From Pseudomonadota bacterium (GTDB lineage Bacteria; Pseudomonadota; Alphaproteobacteria; Azospirillales; Azospirillaceae): DNA of 29,404 bases. Within the stretch, counting starts at the first letter, position 1; the number at the start of each line of letters is the position of its first letter. The translations under genes were made by a program, and so were the position numbers. The DNA is taken from NCBI GenBank assembly GCA_023411035.1, contig JAEYPE010000260.1, positions 1-29,404 of the forward strand, in the 5' to 3' direction. The notes below the pieces were generated by a model that was not told the origin of the DNA, made no database searches, and saw only the letters and a program-made list of their open reading frames with translations. Of the stretch, positions 22,204 through 29,404 are shown piece by piece.

Positions 22204-24288
22204 TCAGTGGATGCTGCCGCCGTCCGGGCCATCGCTTTTGCCGTTCTGCGCCTGCTCCCGCTCGCGCAGATAGTCCTCGGTCGTGCGCGGTGTGCGCGGT
22301 GCGCCCAGCGCGAAGGGCGAATCGCCCCGCTCGAACTGGTCCACGACGCGGCAGTCGCCGCACATGCGCATGCGGTCGGCGGCTTCCGGCGTGGCGAACA
22401 TGGCGTGCCGCCCGGCCAGCACCGCCACGATCTTGTCGATGGAGGACTTGGTGGCGAAGGGCTTGCCGCACTTGATGCAGCAGAAGGGTTCCTCCTCCTT
22501 CAGCACCTTGGCGCCGCGGGCGCCGTCGCGGAAGTCGATCTCCGGGACCAGCGTGATGACCTTCTCCGGACAGGTGGTCTTGCACAGGCCGCACTGCACG
22601 CAGGCATCCTGTGAGAAGGACAGCATCGGCTTGTCGGCGTTGTCGAGCAGCGCCCCGGTCGGGCAGGCGCCGACGCAGGACAGGCAGAGCGTGCAGCCCT
22701 CCGCCATCACCTGGACCCGCCCGAAGGGGGCGCCGGGCGGCAGCGGCAGAACCTCCACCGGCTCAGGCGCGACCTTGTGCAGGTGGCGCAGCGCCAGCAT
22801 GGTGACGGTGCGCTTGCCGCCCATCGGCAGGAAGGCGCCGGGGGAGGGCGCGTCCCCGCGCGGCAGGCTCCACAACTCCGCGGCCACCGCGTCGGGGTCC
22901 TGCGCGTCGATGATCGACACCCGGCCCGAGCCGTAGCCGAGCCCCGCCATGGCCGTCTCGGCCAGTCCGATCTGGCTGGCCAGCCCCGCCGTCTCGCCCG
23001 CGTTGCCCGGCCCCACCAGCACGCGCACCCGCGCCGCGCCATAGGCCAGCGCCGCCGCGAAGACGTCGAAGCCGAGCTGCGTCACCTCGTTCACCGCGAA
23101 GGGCAGCACGCGGGCCGGCAGGCCGCGCCCGTAGCGCGCGATCAGCGAGATCATCTCGTCGCCGTGCCGCGGGTCGTGGACCAGCAGCACCGGCTCCGTT
23201 CCGCCGGCCTTGGCGTAGGTCGAGAGAAGCGTGCGCAGCCGCTCGTAGACCGTCTGGAGCGGCGGCAGGGCGTAGGTGCTGGCCCCCGTCGGGCAGACCG
23301 ACGCGCAGGAGCCGCAGCCGGCGCAGACGTGGGGGTCGATGGACACATGGTCGCCGTTCGGCGTGATGGCGCCGGTCGGGCAGACCTCCAGGCAGCGGGT
23401 GCAGCCGGTCTTGCGGCTGCGCGAATGGGCGCAGAGGTCGGCCTTGAAGTCGATGTAGCGCGGCTTCTCGAACTCGCCGACCAGATCGGCGGCCTCGAAC
23501 ACCGCCCTGGCGACGGCGGCGGGGCTGTCCGGGTCGGGGCGCAGGTAGCCGTCGCGCTTGCCGTGCGCGGGGAACAGCGGCGCGCCGCCGGTCAGGTCGA
23601 CGATCACGTCGCAGCGGGAGGCGGCGCCGTGGCGCGGCGGCTCGAAGCCGAGGACGGCGCGCGAGGCCGGGATGGCCGGCGCGTAATCGTCCACGACGAT
23701 CTCGAAATTGCCGAGCCAGCCCTTGGCGGCGCGGATCGTGCCCTTGAAGACCGGAACATCCATGACGCGCGGCGGCGCCACGTCCTTCGGCGCCTTCAGC
23801 AGCACGGTGACATCCATCGTGCCGGACAGTTGCCGGGCCACCTCGATGGCGCGCTCGTCGGTGCCGTAGACGAGGGCGGTGCCTTCGGAGGTCAGGGTGA
23901 TGGTGCCGGTCGGCGGGATGTCCATGGCCGCTTCGGCCAGCAGCGCGGCGATCTTCGGCCCCGCCAGGGTGCCCTCGTCCGACCAGCCGGCGCGCTCGCG
24001 GATGTTGGTGAAGGCGATGGCGGCGTCCGGGGCGTCGGTATCCGGATTATCCTGGGCCGCGATCTCCCCGAACAGCGGGGCCTCCTGGGTGCAGGCGACG
24101 AGCAGCGGCCCGCCCTCCGCCACGCGCGCCTCGAACCGGTCGAGCTGGCTGCGGCAGAGTTGGGTGGCGAGGGTCAGGTCCCCCTCGGCGTCCGCCGCGG
24201 CCCCGCAGGCCCTGGCCAATGCCTTGCCGTCGAGCGCCATGCTGTGGGCGCAATCGCAGACGAGCACCGTCCGGCCGTTGATCTTCAT
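22204..24288 (-). CDS. Polyferredoxin-like 4Fe-4S protein of the formate-dehydrogenase-associated type
   Basis: From the ATG at 24288 the protein is 694 residues. Four [4Fe-4S] ferredoxin motifs are visible: residues 286-303, 322-332 (CAGCGSCASVCPTG), 532-542 (CTLCLSCVGACPTG) and 563-573 (CVQCGLCKTTCP). Two extra Cys motifs follow: CCIKC at 603-607 and CGDC at 643-646. The N-terminal 280 residues carry further Cys (11, 13, 45, 66) and a Rossmann-like middle part. No signal peptide or membrane helix is seen, so it is cytoplasmic. I recall similar proteins near formate dehydrogenase genes in proteobacteria; here no dehydrogenase is next to it. It likely moves electrons, but donor and acceptor are unknown. 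The start has a weak AAGGGG about 11 bases upstream. Confidence 0.85.
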   Translation of the reverse strand: MKINGRTVLVCDCAHSMALDGKALARACGAAADAEGDLTLATQLCRSQLDRFEARVAEGGPLLVACTQEAPLFGEIAAQDNPDTDAPDAAIAFTNIRERAGWSDEGTLAGPKIAALLAEAAMDIPPTGTITLTSEGTALVYGTDERAIEVARQLSGTMDVTVLLKAPKDVAPPRVMDVPVFKGTIRAAKGWLGNFEIVVDDYAPAIPASRAVLGFEPPRHGAASRCDVIVDLTGGAPLFPAHGKRDGYLRPDPDSPAAVARAVFEAADLVGEFEKPRYIDFKADLCAHSRSRKTGCTRCLEVCPTGAITPNGDHVSIDPHVCAGCGSCASVCPTGASTYALPPLQTVYERLRTLLSTYAKAGGTEPVLLVHDPRHGDEMISLIARYGRGLPARVLPFAVNEVTQLGFDVFAAALAYGAARVRVLVGPGNAGETAGLASQIGLAETAMAGLGYGSGRVSIIDAQDPDAVAAELWSLPRGDAPSPGAFLPMGGKRTVTMLALRHLHKVAPEPVEVLPLPPGAPFGRVQVMAEGCTLCLSCVGACPTGALLDNADKPMLSFSQDACVQCGLCKTTCPEKVITLVPEIDFRDGARGAKVLKEEEPFCCIKCGKPFATKSSIDKIVAVLAGRHAMFATPEAADRMRMCGDCRVVDQFERGDSPFALGAPRTPRTTEDYLREREQAQNGKSDGPDGGSIH

Positions 24289-24439
24289 TGCTTCAAACCC
24301 CTTGCCCAAAAGCACCGATGCGAACAGCAGGTTCCATTTCTGTACATATCGGCTGGGTGGACGGGTTGCGACAGCAAAATGTGTGCGGCAGGATGGTTGG
24401 CCTGCCATTCCCCAGCCCCTTCTTCGGATTCACCCGGCC
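24289..24439. promoter_or_regulatory. Divergent intergenic region, polyferredoxin / GNAT
   Basis: The 151-base gap should carry both promoters. A GGCAGG-N8-CCTGCC dyad (24387-24406) lies about 34 bases before the GNAT start codon, in a position fit for an operator. No FNR-type box was seen here. Confidence 0.3.
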
Positions 24440-25012
24440 ATGACCAGCGCCCCCAGCGCCCCCATCGTCCGCGACGCCCGCATCGGGGATGTTCCCGCCT
24501 TCCAGCGGATTTACGAACACCATGTCCTGCACGGCGTCGGCACCTTCGAGGAGGAACCGCCCGACGTGGCGGAGCTGGAGGCGCGCTTCCGCGCCATCAC
24601 CGGCGCCGGGCTGCCCTGGCTGGTGGCGGAGCGCGACGGGGAGATCCTGGGCTACGCCTACGGTAGCGCCTACCACGTCCGCTCCGCCTACCGGTTCACC
24701 ATCCAGGACTCCGTCTACATCGCGGAGGAGGCACGCGGCCGGGGCCTCGGGCGTCTGCTGCTCCAGGCGCTGGTCGACCGCTGCACGGACCGGGGCTATC
24801 GCCAGATGGTGGCGCTGGTCGGCGGTTCGGAGAACGCCGGGTCGATCGGGCTGCACACCGCGCTGGGCTTCCGCACCTGCGGCGTGGTGGAGGCCGCGGG
24901 GCTGAAGTTCGGGCGCTGGCTGGACGTGGTCATGATGCAGAAGGAACTGGGCGCCGGACGGTCGGACATTCCGGAAGGCAAGGGGCCGGGCCAGCCGGTG
25001 GCGGTGCGCTAA
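24440..25012 (+). CDS. GNAT family N-acetyltransferase, phosphinothricin/methionine-derivative type
   Basis: The 190-residue protein has the GNAT acetyl-CoA loop RGRGLG at residues 99-104 and the family C-terminal segment SENAGSIGLHTALGFRTCG (130-148), as in phosphinothricin and methionine sulfone acetyltransferases (Pat/YncA group). It would acetylate the amino group of small amino acid analogues, either as detoxification or as amino acid turnover. The ATG at 24440 is in a CGGCC context with no strong ribosome site. The C-terminal 20 residues are a low-complexity extension. Its stop overlaps the stop of the convergent receiver-Hpt gene by 4 bases (25009-25012). Confidence 0.88.
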   Translation: MTSAPSAPIVRDARIGDVPAFQRIYEHHVLHGVGTFEEEPPDVAELEARFRAITGAGLPWLVAERDGEILGYAYGSAYHVRSAYRFTIQDSVYIAEEARGRGLGRLLLQALVDRCTDRGYRQMVALVGGSENAGSIGLHTALGFRTCGVVEAAGLKFGRWLDVVMMQKELGAGRSDIPEGKGPGQPVAVR

Positions 25013-26838
25013 CCGCCGCTCCACCGGTCCAGCGCGGACAGCGCGGGCGGAACGGCGGCGTCCAGCGCACGGAACAGGGCGGCGGGGTCGCCCTCGCCGG
25101 TTTCCAGGGCGCGCTCCAGCGACCGCGCGGCGCCCCGCAGCGCCCCGCAGCCGTAGATGCCGGCCACCCCGGCGATCTTGTGGGCCATCGCCCCGGCGGT
25201 CGCCCGGTCCCCGGCGTTCCAGGCCTGTTCGAGCGCGGCGTGATAGCCGCGCAGCGTGACGAGGGTGTTGGTCACCAGGGTGGCCACCCGGTCCGCCGGC
25301 AAATGGTCGCGCATCTGGCGGATGGCGTCCTCGTCAAATGTGGGAAGTCCGGAGTCCTGGTCCGGCGGGGCAGGGGCGGCGTCCGGTCCAGCGGACAGGC
25401 GGTCCAGCAGGGCGGCGAGCGAGGACAGGCGCAGCGGCTTCTCCAGAACGGCGTCGGCCCCCGCGGCCCGGCAAAGCTCCGCCGCGCCGGGCACGGCGGA
25501 GGCGGTCAGCGCCACGATGCGCAGCCCCGCCGCACCGGTTCCGGTGGTGTCGGGAAGGGCGCGGATGCGGCGGATCGCTTCGACCCCGTCCATCTCCGGC
25601 ATCTGCATGTCCATCAGGACGAGGTCGTAGCGGTCCCGCTCCACCGCCGCCAGAGCGGCCCGCCCGTCGCCCACGACCGTTGTCTCGTGCCCGGCGCGGC
25701 TCAGCAGCGCGGCGGTGGTCCGCTGGCTGATCGGCTCGTCCTCCGCCAGAAGGATGCGCAGCGACGGCCTGTCGGACGGCGCGTCGGGCAGGGCCGGTTG
25801 GACCGGATCGGGCCGGGCCTTTCGCCGGGCGTGCAGCCGGACCGTGCCCAGCCCCACCGCGAAGACGGCCAGCCCGATGCCGGCTGATACGGCGGCAACC
25901 AGATCCGTGTCCGTCCGGTGGAGGACCGGGGCGGTTCCGTCCCGCAGCCCGTCGCGCAGGGCCAGCGCGCCGCGGCTGGCCAGATTGGCGAGGTCCATGG
26001 CGGTGCCGCGCAGCAGCGTGGCGGTCCCCACCGCCTTGTCGGTGAGAGCCACCTGCTCCCGCCGCAGTTCGAAGACGTTCTGCTGGTCCAGCCCCAGCGC
26101 CACGAGCTGCCGCGCGGTGTCGGCGCGGCGCGGGCTGTCAGGGGCGATGGGCAGATCGTCCAGCGCGTCGAACAGCGCCGCGGCAGCCTTGCGGAATTCG
26201 CCCGGCGCCGCGGCGGAAACCGGCGCCGTCCCGGCGGCGATCAGCCGGAGGGCCACCGCTAGCCGCGCATCGTCGACCCGGCGCAGCAGTTCGCCGTCCG
26301 GCAACGGAGCGTGATGCTTGGCGAGCGCTGCCGCCAGAGCCTCGCTGCGGCCCGCCACCTGTTCGGTCAGTTCCTGAAGACTGCGCTCCACGGCCAGACG
26401 GCGTGCCACCGTGGCGTTCAGCTCATCCGCCTCCGCGCGGATGTCCAGGGCGGTGACCCGCAGTTCCGCGCGCCGGTCCCACGGCAGGGCGTCCAGCAAC
26501 GCGTCGAGTTGCTGCATCCGCTGGTGAAGCGCGTTGTGGGCGGCCTGCCGGCGCAGGGCGGTGTCCGCGGATTCCATCTCCGCCGCGTTGGAGGACAGGC
26601 CGGCGGCCAGCTCCGCGACGCGCATGAGGCCGAACGCCTCGTCCAGGCTGCGGGCGGCCTGGGCGCGGGCGCGGGCGTCCATCTCCGTCAGGGCAAGCCA
26701 TGCGGAACCGCCGGCCCCGGCGCCGGCCAGCAGCGCGGCCAGAGCCAGCGCGCCGATCCACGGGCCGCCGCCCCGCAGGGGTTGGCCCTGGCCTCGGTTC
26801 CATATCCCAGTGGCTGGCCCGGCATCCTCTGCGTGCAT
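25009..26838 (-). CDS. Membrane-anchored receiver-Hpt phosphorelay protein without kinase domain
   Basis: From the ATG at 26838 the protein is 609 residues. Two membrane helices (about 27-50 and 312-334) flank a helical outer domain reminiscent of TorS-type sensors. The cytoplasmic part has a receiver domain (about 359-483; acidic E366/D367, phospho-acceptor D410, T445, K467) and a C-terminal Hpt domain with phospho-acceptor H553 in AMAHKIAGVAG. No HAMP, dimerisation/phospho-acceptor or ATPase domain lies between helix 2 and the receiver, where they stand in hybrid kinases; only about 25 linker residues are present. An earlier ATG at 26898 would add 20 residues. A TATAAG (26868-26873) just upstream could be a -10 box. 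It follows an mmcB-like gene on the same strand, with a histidine kinase before that. Confidence 0.85.
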   Translation of the reverse strand: MHAEDAGPATGIWNRGQGQPLRGGGPWIGALALAALLAGAGAGGSAWLALTEMDARARAQAARSLDEAFGLMRVAELAAGLSSNAAEMESADTALRRQAAHNALHQRMQQLDALLDALPWDRRAELRVTALDIRAEADELNATVARRLAVERSLQELTEQVAGRSEALAAALAKHHAPLPDGELLRRVDDARLAVALRLIAAGTAPVSAAAPGEFRKAAAALFDALDDLPIAPDSPRRADTARQLVALGLDQQNVFELRREQVALTDKAVGTATLLRGTAMDLANLASRGALALRDGLRDGTAPVLHRTDTDLVAAVSAGIGLAVFAVGLGTVRLHARRKARPDPVQPALPDAPSDRPSLRILLAEDEPISQRTTAALLSRAGHETTVVGDGRAALAAVERDRYDLVLMDMQMPEMDGVEAIRRIRALPDTTGTGAAGLRIVALTASAVPGAAELCRAAGADAVLEKPLRLSSLAALLDRLSAGPDAAPAPPDQDSGLPTFDEDAIRQMRDHLPADRVATLVTNTLVTLRGYHAALEQAWNAGDRATAGAMAHKIAGVAGIYGCGALRGAARSLERALETGEGDPAALFRALDAAVPPALSALDRWSGG

Positions 26839-26921
26839 GTCCGTCCGCCCGTTCCCGTTCACGGCGGAGCTTATACCGGGTTGGTAAGGCTTTGCCATGG
26901 GGCTTCGGTCACACCGGGCGC

Positions 26922-27404
26922 TCACACCGGAGAGGTGCCCTGGGTCCAGGACGGGTCCTCGATCCGGTGCAGCCGCGCGGCCCCGGTCAGGGCGGCGCGC
27001 AGGGTCAGCGCCTTGCGCCGCGCCGGGGCCAGCCGATGTTCCGGCGCCTCCCGCAGGATTTCCGCGCCGTAGGCGTCGGCCACCATCAGCCCGCAGTCGT
27101 CGGGGATCAGCTCCGCCGGGAAGGCGTCGTCCACGGCGAAGTAAAAGACGTCGCACCAATCCCGGTATTCCGGCCATTTCTGGTCGGTCCGGAAATCGGC
27201 CACGCAGCTTTTCACCTCGACGATCACGACGGTGCCGGCATCGTCCATCGCCAGGACGTCGGCGCGCCGCCCGCTGGCCAGCCGGAATTCCGCCATGCTG
27301 ACGAAGCCGCGCGCGGCCAGCGCCCGGCGCACCCCGCGGAAGATGGGGACGGCGCCGCCGGCAGAGATCGGCGGCTCGCCGCCGTGCAACAGGATATCGG
27401 CCAT
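26922..27404 (-). CDS. mmcB: MmcB family DNA repair protein
   Basis: From the ATG at 27404 the protein is 160 residues, matching the MmcB family (PF06319) first linked to mitomycin C resistance in Caulobacter. The motifs EFRLASGRRADVLAMD, VIVEVKSCVADFRTDQKWPE and GLMVADAYGAEILREAPEHR are family blocks; the Asp...Glu-x-Lys (DVLA...EVKS) arrangement is that of a PD-(D/E)xK nuclease fold. It is cytoplasmic and probably acts on damaged DNA. The start has no good ribosome site, and the frame is open far upstream through the kinase gene in another register, so an earlier start between 27404 and 27490 is possible. It lies between a histidine kinase and a receiver-Hpt gene on the same strand. Confidence 0.85.
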   Translation of the reverse strand: MADILLHGGEPPISAGGAVPIFRGVRRALAARGFVSMAEFRLASGRRADVLAMDDAGTVVIVEVKSCVADFRTDQKWPEYRDWCDVFYFAVDDAFPAELIPDDCGLMVADAYGAEILREAPEHRLAPARRKALTLRAALTGAARLHRIEDPSWTQGTSPV

Positions 27405-27458
27405 TTTCTGATGGAACGCTTCGGGAACGAAGGCGGCACCATGACCCGGCTTCGCGCC

Positions 27459-27490
27459 TTTGCCAAGGGTCTTTTGCCAAGGGTCTTTTG
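27459..27490. repeat. Tandem 14-bp direct repeat
   Basis: The unit TTTGCCAAGGGTCT occurs at 27459-27472 and again at 27473-27486, followed by four more bases of a third copy. It lies between the kinase stop (27515) and the mmcB start (27404). It may be a recent slippage duplication or a paired protein-binding site. Confidence 0.7.
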
Positions 27491-27514
27491 ACGAATCCGG
27501 GATACGCGAAAGGG

Positions 27515-28753
27515 TCAGGCGCGGGCGTCCGCCTGGGTGCCGGCGTGAGGCAGGGTGCGCCGTGGCGGGAACATCAGGATGGCCGTAGTGCCGGCGCCGG
27601 GTTCGCTGTACAGGTCCAGCCGCCCGCCATGCATCTCCATCAGCCGCTTGACCACGGGCAGGCCGATGCCCGTTCCGCTGGCGCTGTGGGGAACGGTCAT
27701 GTTGGCGCTGCCGAAGGGCTCCATGACGCGGGCCAAGTCGTCCTCGGCGATTCCGGTGCCGGTGTCGGCGACCATCAGCCCGATCCCACCGTCCGGCATG
27801 GGGCTGGCCGACAGCATCACCTGCCCGCCGGATGGGGTGAACTTCACCGCGTTGGACAGCAGGTTCGTCAGCATCCGCTGAAGCGCGCGGGCGTCGCCGT
27901 AGAGCAGGGGCAGATCGCCGGACAGATCCTCCCCGATGTCCACGCCGCGGGCCACGGCCTTGTCGCCGACCTGGGCCAGCGCCTGACGGGCGGCGTCGGC
28001 CACGTTGATGGCCTCCTCCTGCATTTCCGTGCGGGCGGTCTCGTTCTGGGACAGGTGCAGGATGCCGTCGATCAGCGAGAGAAGGTGCGCGCCGCTGGCG
28101 TGAATGTCCTCGGCGTAGCTGCGGTAGCGGGGGGAACCGAGCGGGCCGAAGGTCTCCGCCAGCAGCACTTCGGAAAAGCCGAGCACCGCGTTCAGCGGGG
28201 TGCGCAGCTCGTGACTCATGTGCGCCAGGAATTCCGCCTTCGCCTGGTGGGCGCGGTCGGATTCCGGCACGGCGGGAATCTCCGGGCCAAGCTCCACAAG
28301 CGTCACGCAGACCGTGGGCGCCGCGACCCCCGCGTCGAAGGGCGTGGCGGCGATCCGCCAGCGCGCGCCGCCGGGGGCGAGCACCATGCGGCGCACCGCC
28401 TGCTTCTCCGCCACGCAATCGGCGAGGCAGGCGAACAAACCCGCCCCCTCGCCGTCCTGAAGGTCGTCCGCGCGCAGCCGGCGCCCGGCCAACGGGTGTC
28501 CGAACAGCCGCTCCGCCGCGCGGTTGGCCGTTAGCCATTCGAAATCCTCGATGGCGCCTCCGCCGCCAAGGACCGCGGCCAGCACACCCGTGCCGTCGGC
28601 CAGGGCTGCCATCGCCGCGGCCATCAGCGCGTCACCGGCCAGCGTGCCACCGGCCGACCCGTCGCCATGCAAAGGCACGCGATAATCCACGCCAGTCGGC
28701 GCCGTCGCCTCCGTTTGCTGATCGCAGAAAGTGATTTTGGTCGCGGCATCCAT
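27515..28753 (-). CDS. PAS-like sensor histidine kinase without receiver
   Basis: From the ATG at 28753 the protein is 412 residues and has no membrane helix, so it should be soluble. A PAS-like domain covers about residues 45-155 (FEWLTANRAAERLFGHPLAG is typical). The HisKA box is FLAHMSHELRTPLNAVLGFS with H181. The ATPase domain has N297/N301, G1 DTGTGIA (330-336) and G2 GTGIGL (360-365). There is no receiver or Hpt part. Upstream in-frame starts at 28786 (ATG) or 28807 (TTG) are possible; none has a clear ribosome site. The gene is followed on the same strand by mmcB and a receiver-Hpt protein, which could take its phosphoryl group. Confidence 0.9.
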   Translation of the reverse strand: MDAATKITFCDQQTEATAPTGVDYRVPLHGDGSAGGTLAGDALMAAAMAALADGTGVLAAVLGGGGAIEDFEWLTANRAAERLFGHPLAGRRLRADDLQDGEGAGLFACLADCVAEKQAVRRMVLAPGGARWRIAATPFDAGVAAPTVCVTLVELGPEIPAVPESDRAHQAKAEFLAHMSHELRTPLNAVLGFSEVLLAETFGPLGSPRYRSYAEDIHASGAHLLSLIDGILHLSQNETARTEMQEEAINVADAARQALAQVGDKAVARGVDIGEDLSGDLPLLYGDARALQRMLTNLLSNAVKFTPSGGQVMLSASPMPDGGIGLMVADTGTGIAEDDLARVMEPFGSANMTVPHSASGTGIGLPVVKRLMEMHGGRLDLYSEPGAGTTAILMFPPRRTLPHAGTQADARA

Positions 28754-29065
28754 CGGATGGCATATTCGAAAAGATTCCGAGAACATGCAATCGGCAAATT
28801 GCTTCAATTTACCCTGTTCCTGCGGGATTTTCTCTGTTGTTTATTGTCTTTTCCTGAATTTTTTATAAAAATTTACCAAATTACTCGGGGCGGCGAAGAG
28901 CGGGGCGGTAACGGTGCAGGGCAACCTTCCAGAGTGGCCGCCGGGTGCTTGCCGGGTACTCGGACGAACGGCGGGCTTGATCCTGGGCGCCGGTTCCGTA
29001 GCCTGTCCGCATGGGACCGTTCAGGTCGCCGCAGACAGTGTGCACGCATTGGGAGATGCCGGCCC
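28754..29065. promoter_or_regulatory. A+T-rich divergent promoter region between two histidine kinase genes
   Basis: The gap holds no gene. Bases 28801-28880 are about 69% A+T, far above the rest of the window, with runs such as TTTTTTATAAAAATTT. This suggests a strong promoter or a binding zone for a nucleoid protein serving the minus-strand kinase at 28753 and perhaps the plus-strand kinase at 29066. No -35/-10 pair with proper spacing could be fixed. Confidence 0.5.
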
Positions 29066-29404
29066 GTGACGAGCGAGGGAGCCTATCCGCAAGGCGCAGG
29101 GCGACGTGGCGCGGTCCTGGTCTTCGACGCCGACGACCGGCTGTCCGCCTGGAACGAGGAGGCGGAGGCGCTGCCCGGCGCCGACCTTCTTCTGGCCCGC
29201 GGCGCCTTGCCGGAGGCGCTGGCCCCCCTGTTCCGCCGCCTGCCGCCCGGCCACACCGTCACCGACTGGCCGTTGAGCGGCGGCGGCTTCGTCCGGCGCA
29301 CCGCCGAGGGCGGGTCCGCGAGGGCCGCCGACCTGGCGGGTCGCCTGTTCGCCGCGGCCAGCCACGACCTGCGCCAGCCCCTGGCCGCCCTGTCCCTGCT
29401 GCTG
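29066..29404 (+). CDS. Sensor histidine kinase, N-terminal part, cut by the window edge
   Basis: A GTG at 29066, with GGGAG ten bases upstream (29051-29055), opens a frame that runs without stop for 113 codons to the end of the window. It contains VLVFDADDRLSAWNEEAEAL, which looks like the start of a PAS-type domain, and closes with FAAASHDLRQPLAALSLLL, the HisKA phospho-acceptor helix (SHDLRQPL is typical of large hybrid kinases in this group). The ATG at 29056 is in another frame. Because it is cut off, the ATPase and any receiver domain cannot be seen. It is divergent from the kinase gene at 28753. Confidence 0.85.
   Translation, partial: MTSEGAYPQGAGRRGAVLVFDADDRLSAWNEEAEALPGADLLLARGALPEALAPLFRRLPPGHTVTDWPLSGGGFVRRTAEGGSARAADLAGRLFAAASHDLRQPLAALSLLL

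Noticed and set aside
1..29404. CRISPR array, tRNA/rRNA genes, insertion sequence or prophage
   Set aside because: I saw no regularly spaced repeats, no tRNA-like cloverleaf, no transposase or phage protein in the frames I read. The two palindromic elements are too small to be insertion sequences.

Overview
The window is GC-rich chromosomal DNA of an alphaproteobacterium, most likely Azospirillum or a close relative in the Rhodospirillales. This is inferred from base composition, from the protein families present and from their similarity to sequences I remember; no search was run. The DNA is densely coded. I see no rRNA, tRNA, transposase, prophage or CRISPR array.

Left part (1-5446, + strand): the conserved stress-associated trio prkA (AAA+ protein kinase), yeaH-like (DUF444, von Willebrand A domain) and spoVR. 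A palindromic repeat of a type scattered through many genomes lies between the last two. A convergent class III adenylate cyclase, hrpB (DEAH-type helicase) and a DUF1003 membrane protein follow on the minus strand (5489-9955). A REP-like hairpin separates spoVR from the cyclase and supplies the cyclase stop codon.

Middle (10158-16579): a ferritin-like protein; a 70-residue unknown protein; the 3' half of a STAS (anti-sigma-antagonist) gene lying against a one-pass membrane protein; a small stand-alone HRDC protein; the membrane-quality operon perM-like / stomatin (qmcA-like) / nfeD; and the exported CreA protein.

Right-middle (16580-24288): an AbrB-family membrane protein with an aspartoacylase/AstE-like zinc hydrolase, divergent from an N-formylglutamate amidohydrolase. 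Then come nadK and moaA in one operon, with an FNR/FixK-type box upstream of moaA, and a 694-residue polyferredoxin-like protein. A small hydrophobic peptide frame with a near-perfect ribosome binding site lies antisense in the gap before the AbrB gene.

Right end (24440-29404): a GNAT acetyltransferase, then a minus-strand cluster of a PAS-like histidine kinase without receiver, an MmcB-like DNA repair protein, and a membrane protein carrying receiver and Hpt domains but no kinase. Together these look like a phosphorelay split over two polypeptides. A divergent histidine kinase gene starts with GTG at 29066 and runs off the window.

Most genes are recognisable housekeeping or accessory families. 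The least explained items are the split phosphorelay, the small hydrophobic peptide at 16753, the polyferredoxin-like protein, the truncated STAS gene and the two REP-like elements.
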